DNA of 64,000 nucleotides from Ancistrus triradiatus (Eukaryota > Chordata > Actinopteri > Siluriformes > Loricariidae). The translations under genes and the position numbers were made by a program. Shown one piece after another: positions 42,884 through 52,830 of the stretch; position 1 is the stretch's first letter; every line of letters starts with the position of its first letter. The notes beneath the pieces were generated by a model, which was not told where the DNA came from, searched no databases, and saw only the letters and a list, made by a program, of their open reading frames with translations. The stretch lies in the NCBI GenBank assembly GCA_025084515.1, contig JAJAGP010000957.1, forward strand, positions 1 through 64,000, written 5' to 3'.

Positions 42884-43509
42884 GTGCAAGATAATAAGCT
42901 GACTGATCATAATAATATGCCGACCATATGAATTGCCTTTTCCAATAAATGGGGTTTCCTTACGAAAGGCTCGAACCTGGATTTTGAGTGCAAAATGAGG
43001 TTTGATTTGATCGTGAATCCATTCCTTTGTTTTCTTTGACCTCCAAGGCACTCTCAAAAGCCTTTGCAAGCACTGAAGTTAAAAGGCCGTAATAATTTTA
43101 CTGTCACACTTATTTTATGGTCTAGTTTGTACATCCACAAAGTATAGAATAAACTATTCTAATCTTTATTTGCTGAAACACATCATTAAGTTTGAAATGA
43201 TGTTAAGTTTGAAATGAAAATCTCCTTAATAATGGTTCTGCCAATTAAGCACAAATCGGTGTCATGTTTTCTGAAGATATCTTTTAAAGCAGCGTGAAAT
43301 TAGAAAATAAGTCAATGAAAAGTTTTGCCTATGGTCATTTTGAAATGTGAAGTAGCTTTAGCCTACTTACAATAATTCGTAGACATGCTTGATACCTTTA
43401 TGTTTTATTGATGCAGAAAATCCAAGTTTAACCATTAACCCCAATTTATATTTCATGTATGTAGCACTGTTTGCAGACTTTATGTGTATATTTATGTATA
43501 TTTATTCAC
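42883..43509. other. No gene recognised
   Basis: Unique-looking AT-rich DNA with no recognised feature. Confidence 0.5.
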
Positions 43510-43742
43510 TTAGATTTATCATCTACGTCGCCCAAGGAGGTTTGAGTCTTGGTCCTCCCAAGGTTTCTTCCTATAACACTCAGGGAGTTTTTCCTTGCCA
43601 CTGTCGCCCTAGGCTTGCTCAATTTGGGATTGGATGTAGTTATTAGGAGATAATCTAAACTTGTAAAGTTGCTTTGAGACAATGCTCCATTGTAAAAAGC
43701 GCTATATAAACAGATCTGACTTGACTTGACTTGATTTGACTA
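43510..43742 (+). repeat. Dispersed repeat with gcgctatataaa 3' end
   Basis: Nearly the reverse complement of 49806-50045. Contains cctaggcttgctcaatttgg, ttgctttgagacaatgctcc and aaaaagcgctatataaacag, and ends in a (ttgac)n tail at 43719-43742. The simple tail suggests a LINE- or SINE-type 3' end; the family is not identified. Confidence 0.65.
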
Positions 43743-44271
43743 AGAACTCCAGGCAGGGAAGTAAAAAGTGACAGACTTGAGTGAAAGTAGACTGAAGAAG
43801 AAAACGGGAATGTGGGTAATTCATCTTGCTCAGATAGAGAAGAAGATGAATGGGTGAGGGCCTATGTGTATAAATGTGCAGTGTAGGAAGCAGTAAAATT
43901 TGTTTAAATGAAAAGATTGCATCGTAGTGTATGGGTCACCTACTAATACCTTGTACTTGCACTTAATGGTCATTGTATCAGATAACATTTATGTGCACTT
44001 TTTAAATATACAATTAAAGTATTGCATGTAGTCCATATGTTGCTATTTGTCAGTACCTTCTACACTGTCCATCAGTAAAGCGGTCTCCACAGGACTTCCG
44101 GAGATCATATATTGTTTTTTCGATGGATGATTCTCAGCACTTTTGTTGTGATGTGAGAACAGCTGCACAGTGTACACTTACTAGATATGATAGTTTTATC
44201 CGCCAAGTACAGAAGTACAGAGTGTAAAAGGTAATAACTATGACAACAGAAATAAAAAAGACCCACCAAAA
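43743..44271. other. No gene recognised
   Basis: AT-rich DNA between two repeats; nothing recognised. Confidence 0.5.
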
Positions 44272-45855
44272 ATACACAAAAAATTATTTAGTCAGTCACT
44301 GATTGTGCAAGTTCTCCGACTTAGAAAGATGAGAGAGGTCTGTAATTTTCATCATAGGTACACTTCAACTATGAGAGACAAAATGAGAAAAAATGAGAAC
44401 CAAAATGAAAAAAAAATCAGAAAATCACAACATTGTTAGGATTTTTAAAAAAGAATTTTATTAAATTGCAAAATTATGGTGAAAATAAGTATTTGTTCAA
44501 TAAATTTGGTTCAACTCAATACTTTGTAACATAACCTTTGTTGGCAATGACAGAGGTCAAACGTTTCCTGTAAGTCTTCACCAGATTTGCACACACTGTA
44601 GCTGGTATTTTGGCCCATTCCTCCATGCAGATCTCTTCCAGAGCAGTGATGTTTTGGGGTAACACGGACTTTCAACTCCCTCCACAAATTTTCTATGGGG
44701 CTAAGGTCTGGAGCCTGGCTAGGCCACTCCAGGACCTTGAAATGCTTTTTACGGAGCCACTCCTTTGTTGCTCGAGTGGTGTATTTGGGATCATTGTCAT
44801 GCTGGAAGACCCAGCCATGGTCCATCTTCAATGCTCTCACTGACGGAAGGAGGTTTTGGCTTAAAGTCTCACGATACATGGCCCCGTTCATTTTTCCCTT
44901 AACACGGATCAGTCTTCCTGTCCCCTCTGTAGAAAAACAGCCCGAAAGCATGAAGTTTTCATCACCATGCTTCATAGTAGGTATGGCGCAACTCAGAATT
45001 CTTTTTCCTCTAAACATGGCGAGTTGAGTTTTTACCAAAAAGTTCTATTTTAGTTTCATCTGACCACATGATATTCTCCCAATCTTCTTCTGGATCATCC
45101 ATATGCTCTCTGGCAAACTTCAGATGGGCCTGGACATGTACTGGCTTAAGCAGGGGGCACACCTGGCACTGCAGGATCTGCGTCCCTCTCAGCGTAGTGT
45201 GTTACTGATGGTAGCGTTTTTACATTGGTACCAGCTCTCTACAGCTCATTCATCAGGTCCTTCCGTGTAGTTCTGGGATATTTGCTCACCATTCTCATGA
45301 TCATTTTGACCACATGGGATGAGATCTTTCATGGAGCCCCAGATTGAGAGAGATTATCAATGGTCTTGTATGTCTTACAATTGCTCCCACAGTTGATTTA
45401 TTCACACCAACCTACTTGCCTATTGGAGATTCACTCTTCCCAGTCTGCTGCAGGTCTACAATTTTCTTCCTGGTGTCCTTCGGCAGCTCTTTGGTCTTAA
45501 GTTTGGAGTCTGACTGTTTGAGGCTGTGGACAGGTTTCTATTATACAGAAAACGATTTCAAACAGGTGCCATTAATACAGGTAACGAGTGGAGGACAGAA
45601 TGGCTTCTTAAAGAAGAAGTTACAGGTCTGTGGGAGCCAGAAATCTTGCTTGTTTGTGGGTGACAAAATACTTATTTTCCTCCATGATTTACAATTAAAT
45701 TCTTTAAAAATCCAACAATGTGATTTCCTGGATTTTTTTTTTCCTCATTTTGTCTCTCATAGTGTGCCTATGATGAAAATCACAGACCTCTCTCATCTTT
45801 ATAGTCGGAGAACTTGCACAATCAGAGACTGACTAAATACTTTTTTGCCCCACTG
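44272..45855 (-). mobile_element. Family B Tc1-like element, copy 4 (near full length)
   Basis: The right end is intact (ttttttgccccactg-ta at 45855). The left end is worn but aligns from attatttagtcagtcactga onward. About 1.58 kb, with both long inverted repeats (about 200 bp) recognisable, making it the most complete family B copy here. The transposase is on the minus strand and is damaged at the start codon (about 45498) and by frameshifts. Confidence 0.92.
44511..45038 (-). pseudogene. Family B transposase, C-terminal two thirds
   Basis: 175-codon frame. It contains the block GTGRLIRVKGKMNGAMYRET, FQHDNDPKYTTRATKEWL with the second catalytic Asp, and PDLSPIENLWRELKVRV with the third acid, giving DD34E spacing. 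After that an 11-bp deletion (44659-44661 junction) shifts the frame, as in copy 1, so the C-terminus HCSGRDLHGGMG onward is out of register. The first catalytic Asp and the N-terminal DNA-binding domain lie upstream in other frames (45040-45480). The normal start codon is lost. Confidence 0.9.
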
Positions 45856-45858
45856 TAT

Positions 45859-45861
<3 letters not shown>

Positions 45862-45930
<69 letters not shown>
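45862..45930. repeat. (CA)n microsatellite
   Basis: About 34 CA units directly beside the right end of the family B element. Confidence 0.97.
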
Positions 45931-45933
<3 letters not shown>

Positions 45934-48138
45934 TGTTCACTTAGAGTGAATGCACTATTTTGTGTTAGAGGGTGTTGTGCAAAAAGTTTTAAAGTGCACA
46001 TGCGCTGTGTGATATGTGGTATTACTTGTGGAAGGGATGTGTCAGGAGATCTTGGATGTGTTTCCCAAAAACATAGTTGGAACAATGCAATTGTGATGCA
46101 ACTCTGTAAGTCACTAGCATAGTTAGTAACTATGCTTTTGGGAAATGCAGACTGGTTTGGTCATAGGGGAAAAATGCTTTGTAGGTGTTGGGAGGCATGG
46201 CATTTTTGGGATTATTTGCAGTTTGTAGGAAAATGCTGTAACACAGAGTAACTTTGGGGGTGCAGGGTCAGTTATGAGTTTACCTGCACTGATCCTGGAT
46301 GAATACAGGTTAGAGAAGGGAAGCGCTGTCATCCATAGGTATTCTCTGCAATTCTTACAATGCACTGTAGTTTGTGCTTTGATTCAGAAGTCGCAGAGCT
46401 AAACTAGACAAAATTGGACAATGTGATAACCTAGCCTACATTATCTGTGTAAAACAGAAGCAGTAGCTTCTGTGGTACCTTAAAAATTTCAGCTGTCACA
46501 GAAAGTGCAAGCTCTACAGAGACTTTTTAGTTAAGTTGTTAATGTTCCTGTCCCATTTGAGGGCTTGTTTAAAACTAGTTCCCAGGAGCTTGTGGGACTC
46601 TGCTGCCTGTTGACCCATTATTTTCTATTGGCATTTCCTTCCAAAATCAATAATTATTTGCAGTTTTTGTGCTTGTTTATCTTTGTGATTGGAATTACGC
46701 CATGCCACCAGTTGACTGACTTCATTTCTGTATGTGGACTCATCATTACTTGAAATGAGTCCCACTAGGTTTTGCTGCTACAACAGACGTCTGTGAAGAC
46801 TTTCCACTCAAGGTTTGAAAGGTTGAACACTGAAATTGAACCACAAGCCCTGGTTCACTGTTCATCTCACTTCATCTCAAATATGATATTAACAAGAAAG
46901 CCTAAGATTCAATGACTACTAGTATGGCAATAGCGGCCATTTTTGAATGTTTGAAATTTGCATGCTGTATAATATAATACAGAATAAAAACTACAGGATT
47001 TCTCTTGTTAAAATAGTTCAAAAGTGTCAGAAAAAAAAAAAAGTTATGAGTTTTGATTATCATTTATTACATAAATGAACACATACATTTGGCCTGCTGT
47101 GTACAGCTCCAACAAACTGCTTTATGAAATTTGTCACAAATAGCTTGATTTTTGTTGTTTGCAGTGCCTTTTCACTTGCCACTGCGTCCTTTTCTTCGCA
47201 ATCTGTTTCTGTGGTAGCCTGTGGTGCCCGTTGTGCATCCTTGGTTTTCTTGTGATTTGCACAAAGTTCGTTTGCTGATTTTAGAATATATGTTGTTTTA
47301 TTCTGTTTATGTAATTTTTATTCTATCATATGTTTGGTATATCAGAAAGTCTGAAAGTTTGAAGTTTGTACGGGATGTATTTTGAGGTAAACAGTCCTCG
47401 CGTTGTCATGGTAACGATTGACACACAGGAACGGTAGTAAAAACAGCTGGATTGACTAATATATATAGTCAAAATAGTCTTTTGAGGTATAAATGCGCTG
47501 AAAATTTTTATGCTTTGTAATATTAATTTCATAACAATATCAGACTAAAATATGCTAGAATATAACAAAAGTCACAGGTCGATGGTTTATTATGCCAAAG
47601 CTATTACATCTCAAAATTACAAAATCAAACTGGCTGTCATGGTCATGTTAGGGTTAATGTTAAGGTTATGGGTTAAGGTTTTTAATGAACTTGAAATATT
47701 TTAGGGGCAGCTCAGAGAGTTGATGGACTGACTTACTGAGGACTGGAAAGATATGAAAGTGTCACATTGAGTGTCAGTGAGGTGTTCAGTACAACCCATT
47801 CTACTGCCATGGTCTGTCTGTGGAAATTCCTTGCTGGTATGTTTTATATAATTAACCAGTTAGCAGTGAGTGTGTTTGTAATAACAGAAATTACAAATTA
47901 GAAGTGGTGTCTACATACATTTAATCCAGAGTACAGTTGCCTTGTCTTAGTGATCTTGTGCCACACTTAGTGCCTTGACACCAAGTAGCTAGGTCTATCT
48001 ATTTTTCTCTCCACAGCTCTCCCTCAGGCCTTGTCCTTTGGACCTGGGGTCATCAGAAGAAAGTGGATGAGAGTAGACTTCACAGTTCAGGTCACTGATG
48101 TGAGATAGCACCAACACCAGTCTATTAACCTGAGGCAC
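45931..48138. other. No gene recognised
   Basis: About 2.2 kb with short frames only. Near 48000-48018 a pyrimidine-rich tract ending ccacag looks like a plus-strand splice acceptor, but what follows soon meets stops. An A run is at 47029-47041. Confidence 0.45.
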
Positions 48139-48333
48139 TCATGGATCAAAGATGCCTGAGAAAGGTTCTTTATTTGAGCAGAACCCATCTCGGCTCAGAA
48201 GCAGCCTCTCTGGAGATGGGGTGATCTTCATCAGGGAATATGATGTGTCATTATTGTTGCAGCAGATGAACTCCCACACACACAACTGTGTCTTCTGACC
48301 ATCTGGACACTGGTCACAGCTCCGCAAACAGTT
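48139..48333 (-). CDS. Possible terminal coding exon, Cys-rich, product unknown
   Basis: On the minus strand an ag dinucleotide after a pyrimidine-leaning tract (tactctctaggcactcactag) is followed at 48333 by 64 open codons ending in TGA at 48139-48141. The peptide starts NCLRSCDQCPDGQKTQ, continues LCVWEFICCNNND and ends EPFSGIFDP. It has seven cysteines, six of them in the first 25 residues, which suggests a disulphide-rich extracellular domain. Codon choice looks like real coding DNA and no transposon motif is present. I do not recognise the family. An in-frame Met occurs only at 48327. It could be a last exon, a gene relic, or chance. Confidence 0.3.
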   Translation of the reverse strand, partial: NCLRSCDQCPDGQKTQLCVWEFICCNNNDTSYSLMKITPSPERLLLSRDGFCSNKEPFSGIFDP

Positions 48334-48475
48334 CTAGTGAGTGCCTAGAGAGTACAGCAGAAGTCTAGAGCAACATACAGTTTAAATGACTAAACTACAT
48401 GGCCAAAAGTATGCAGACCCTCAAAGAAAACACATCTTTATACATTAGGCTTGCTGCAAATCTCATTATGATACA

Positions 48476-49307
48476 GTGGTACCTCAGTTCTCATTGTTAA
48501 TTCATTCCAGAAGGCTTGTCGAGAACCAAAAATTATGATTGAGCAAATTTTTCCCATAAGGAATAATGTAAATTGAATGAGCCACATGAAAATCCACACT
48601 GTATATGGCATTATATGCATTAATGGAGTTGTATTGTATAGGTGCTCCCTTATTTAGGGTGGGCTATGTTCTGACAAATCAATCATAAATCCATCATAAA
48701 TGTATCATGAACTGAGAAGTTTAACAAGTGTTTGGTGTAGCGGTATATACTGTATCATGATAAGTAATGATGAGTAAGTTAATGTTTAAAACACTTACAT
48801 TAACTTACAGTTGGCAAAAATCATTAACACAAAGCGTATGTTATTATAAAGTGTTAATTTATATTTAATGTAGTGAGTAATTTATTTGATGTCAAAAGTA
48901 AAAGCAAAACTCTAAGCCTAAGCTGCTAACTCCAGCCTGTGTTCTGTGTTCTCATTTACAGGTTTCCTTTACTTTCGCTTGGCTGCTATAAGTAACCTTT
49001 TTAGGACCCATGGAGACATAATAATACAGTACTATAAATGTAAAAATAAAGAAAAACACAATAAACAGCAGATATCTTCACAGAGCAAGGGCTATTATGA
49101 TCCTGAATCAATGTATATTGAAATAATAAATCATAATCATAAATCATGAATTTCAGCTGAAACGAGTCGCATGGCTTGACTCATTCAAGTTTAAGCAAGT
49201 GCACTAAGTACCGATCAAACGATGAGAACCGAGACAAATATTTCTAGTCAAAATGCTTTGAGAAGCGAATTTGATGAGTTCCAAGGTGGCCGAGAACTGA
49301 GGTACCA
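48476..49307. mobile_element. Non-autonomous DNA element with cagtggtacctc ends
   Basis: The left end cagtggtacctcagttctc and the right end cgagaactgaggtacca are inverted repeats about 830 bp apart. The interior has no coding region. One further end fragment is at 8697. No clear target duplication is seen, so the superfamily is open (hAT-like possible). Confidence 0.65.
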
Positions 49308-49805
49308 ATGTACTTTCTTTTTTTTCTTTAGTACTTTGTTCTGTTTGTTGAAAATTGAACAACAGCCATGTACTGATATGACTACTAAAGAGAAAACAAA
49401 GTAATAGATAATGGTATCTGTTGAATGTCTCAAATATAAATGCTTGAGAAACAGGATTCATCACAGAGAATGATTGCATTGCTCCAGAGTCCATTGGTAA
49501 TGTGATTTATACCAAGTGCAATTAGGGTGCTTGAAGTTTTTGACTGTGTAGTTTCTCAGCCATTAAAACCCGATTTCTGAAGAAATTCCCATATCCCCTC
49601 CATGTGTCCCTTCAGCACACACTAAATAAAACTACTTTAAATAAAGCATTTGTTCCTTAAACTAAAGCATAGTTTGCCTTTTTCAGCCACTTTCTCATTT
49701 GCATGTTTTTAAACTCCCATCGAATATCTCAAGGCCTGCAGTACCTGGTATATTACCCAATGAGTCCTGCTGGATTCTAGCCCGGTCCATCCTGGACCCC
49801 AGGAT
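49308..49805. other. No gene recognised
   Basis: AT-rich, with a short T-rich run near 49316-49327. Nothing else recognised. Confidence 0.5.
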
Positions 49806-50830
49806 AATCAAATCAAGTCAAGTCAGATTTATTTATATAGCGCTTTTTACAATGGAGCATTGTCTCAAAGCAACTTTACAAGTTTAGATTATCTCCTAAT
49901 AACTACGTCCAATCCCAAATTGAGCAAGCCTAGGGCGATAGTGGCACGGAAAAAAAAAAAACTCCCTAGTTCTAGGAAGAAAACTTGGGAGGACCCAAGA
50001 CTCAAAAAGGGACCCAACCTCCTTGGGCGTCCGTAGAAATGATAAATCTAAGAGCGAAACTAAAGTCATGGAGTCAAAGTTCGAATAAAATGTGAAGTAT
50101 GCACATCGACATTAAGTTGGCTCGGGTATGATGGGGCTGGAGCTGATGACGGAAAGCAGCGCTTGAGGGGAGCTTCCCAGCAGATGAAACATTCCAGTGT
50201 GGGGGCTGGAAACTGCCGGAACACAGCTCAGAGAGAAAACAAGAAAATGTAATTAGTTTTATTGATTAAGAGCACAGGGTCTATCAGCAATCACTGATGC
50301 CATGTCAATCACTGATGCCAATGTAACATAGCATCCAGACGGACCCCTGGCAGCATTAGCTATAGCAGCATAGCTAGAAAGAGGACAACTGGTAGGAAAC
50401 CACAGCCAAGAGGGATACATGAGACATTGGCAACCCCACGGGAGGGCAGAAGACAGCAAACCCAACGTCCTCTGAATCAACATAAGACTCTTTGCTATGA
50501 ACCCCCAGCTCTGCCCTTATTCTAAGGCAGGATGCACGAGTCAAGATCACGAGGACCGAAGCCCAGTTCAGCCAGAACCCCCGCCCACTCGACACTCCCA
50601 GACCCTTGCTAGCGGAACAAGGCAGGCACTCCCGGCTAGCGGACAAGGCAGGCAGGCCAGACATGACTCCAGACTCCGGCCCCAGTGACCCAAGCCATGC
50701 ATCCTGGTCTAAATCTAGTCAAAAGCCTGTGTAAATAGGTATGTCTTTAGCCTAGACTTAAGCATCCAAGCATTCCACACCAAACACCTTTTGACTAGAC
50801 TTAAGCATCCAAGCATTCTACACCAAACAC
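49806..50830 (-). repeat. Dispersed repeat, about 1 kb, 3' end at 49806
   Basis: The first 240 bp are the reverse complement of the repeat at 43510 (aatcaagtcaagtcaga tail, tatatagcgctttttacaat, caatcccaaattgagcaagc). The following 800 bp are GC-richer and repeat-like in texture and seem to be the body of the same family in minus orientation. Near 50755-50830 a 36-bp segment (agacttaagcatccaagcat) occurs twice. No protein motif is visible. Confidence 0.55.
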
Positions 50831-50939
50831 TAGGATTGCCTGGCCCCTCGGCCACATGCTCACCTGCAGAGGAGGTCATCTCGTCCACACAGAAAACCTG
50901 CACACTCACCAGCCCCTGTGGACTCCTTGGGGAGGGTAA

Positions 50940-51470
50940 TGTCATGGCCACATCAATTCCGCACTCCAGTTCCCAGCATGTGTCACTCTCCCCGTATCAC
51001 TGAGCATTCTCGTTATCACTGAGCATTCTGATCCTGATTCTGTTGCCGTATCCTGTCTATGAACCCTGCTGCATTTCCCAACTCCGCTCCCTGTCTGACA
51101 TCTCTGACTCTCTGACTTTCTACTTTTCCCTGAGGTACCCCTGTTTGTTGATTTAATGAAGCTTGTTTTAATTGGCTTTCTAGCCTCAAAGCCAGAGAGT
51201 GGCCATTCAGTTCCCAGCCTGGAATCTGCCTGTGTGTAGTTTGTATGTTCTCCCTGTCTCTGTGTGAGCTTTCTCTTGGTATGCCAGTTTATTCCAACAT
51301 TCCAAAAAAAGGTGTTAATCCAACTGGTTACACTTGTAATTACAATTGCTCCAGTGTAAGTGAGTGGGCATGTTTGTGCATGTTTGTCTGTGCATGGATT
51401 GGTATACTATTTATTCTTGGTTTCCACCTTTTGACCTGTGCTGCTGTTTGAGCCTCGTCTCCCCATGACA
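50940..51470 (+). repeat. LTR, probably a 3' LTR, with SINE-like insert
   Basis: Perfect inverted termini tgtcatgg (50940) and ccatgaca (51470), with a purine tract ggggaggg immediately upstream, as expected of a 3' LTR. A degenerate SINE-like segment (tagtttgtatgttctccctg) lies at about 51190-51290. No internal coding region is recognised to the left. Flanking 5-mers (ggtaa, ataga) do not match. Confidence 0.5.
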
Positions 51471-51477
51471 ATAGATT

Positions 51478-52830
51478 ACAATGGTGCTTGAAAGTTTTGA
51501 AGCCTTTAGAATTTTCTACATTTCTGGATAAATATGACCTAAAACATCATCAGATTTTCACAGAAGTCCTAAAGAGTAGATAAAGAGAACCCAGTTAAAC
51601 AAATGAGACAAAAATATTATACTTGGTCCTTTGTTTATTGAGGAAATGGCTAGTGTCAAAAGTTTGTGAACCTTTGCTTTCAGTATCTGGTGTGACTGGC
51701 TTGGAGGAATTTTAACCCATTCATCCATACAAAACAGCTTCAACTCTGGGATGTTTGTGGGTTTCGATTAAGGTCAGGACTTTGACTTGGCCATTCCAAA
51801 ACATTAACTTAATTCTTCTTTAACCATTCTTTGGTAGAAGGACTTGTGTACTTAGGCTCGTTGTCTTGCTGTTCCATCAATGATGACAAGACGTTCTTGC
51901 CCATATGCAGCAAAACAGGCCAAAACCATGATACTACCACCAGCATGTTTCACAGATGGGATAAGGTTCTTACGCTGGAATGAAGTGTTTTCCATTCTCT
52001 AAACATAACACTTTTATTTTAACCCAAAAAGTTTTATTCTAGTCTCATCCGTTCACAAAACATTTTTCATTCTTCCAATAGCCTTCTGGCTTGTCCATGT
52101 GATCTTTAGCAAACTGCAGATGAGCAGCAATGTTCTTTTTGGAGAGCAGTGGTTTTCTCCTTGTAACCCTGCCATGCACACCATTGTTGTTCAGTGTTCT
52201 TCTGATGGTGGACTCATGAACATTAACATTATCCAACGTGAGAGAGGCCTTCAGTTGCTTAGAAGTTACCCTGGGGTCCTTTGTGACCTCGCCAACTATT
52301 ACACGCCTTGCTCTTGGAGTGATTTTTCTTGGTCGACCACTCCTGGGGAGGGTAATAATGGTCTTGAATTTCCTCCACCTGTACAAAATCTGTCTGACTG
52401 TGGATTGGTGGAGTCTAAACCCTTTAGAGATGGTTTTGTAATCTTTTCCAGCCTGATGAGCATCAACATCTCTTTTTCTGAGGTCCTCAGAAATCTGTTT
52501 TGTTCGTGCCATGTTACACTTCCACAATCATGTGTTGTGAAGAACAGACTTTGATAGATAATAAATAAAACAGGGTGCCCACTTTCACCTGACTCTAATT
52601 TCACCTTCAAATTAACTACTAAACCTAGAGGTTCACACACTTTTGCCACTCACTAACATGTACTATTGGATAATTTTCATCAATAAATAAATGACCAAGT
52701 ATAATATTTTTTTTCTCATTTGTTTAACTGGGTTCTCTTTATCTACTTTTAGGACTGATGATGTTTTAGGTCGTATTTATTCAGAAATATAGAAAATTCT
52801 AAAGGGTTCACAAACTTTCAATCACCACTG
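51478..52830 (-). mobile_element. Family D Tc1-like element, copy 4
   Basis: The left end acaatggtgcttgaaagttt and the right end aaactttcaatcaccactg-ta are inverted repeats, extended inward by long subterminal repeats (cctaaaacatcatcagattt on the left). About 1.35 kb. The minus-strand transposase has an intact N-terminal half; the C-terminal region near 51740-51900 carries deletions. Confidence 0.92.
52045..52512 (-). pseudogene. Family D transposase, N-terminal half
   Basis: The start is chosen at Met 52512 (MARTKQISEDLRKR), where family D proteins begin, rather than the upstream Met at 52527. In order: first helix-turn-helix (residues about 8-50, SKGFRLHQSTVRQILYRWRK), an AT-hook-like GRPRKITPRA near residue 63, second helix-turn-helix (DPRVTSKQLKASLTLDNVNV), the linker RRTLNNNGVHGRVTRRKP, then HMDKPEGYWKN. 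The frame breaks just before the first catalytic Asp block (normally WTDETK), reading EKCFVNG. The DNA-binding part is intact but the catalytic part is not, so a product could only bind element ends. Confidence 0.9.

Noticed and set aside
45814..46122. Reading frame with a poly(Thr-His) stretch
   Set aside because: It is produced by the (CA)n microsatellite next to the family B end.
48000..48110. Plus-strand exon after the acceptor-like ctctccacag
   Set aside because: All frames close within about 30 codons and the opposite strand holds the better open frame nearby.
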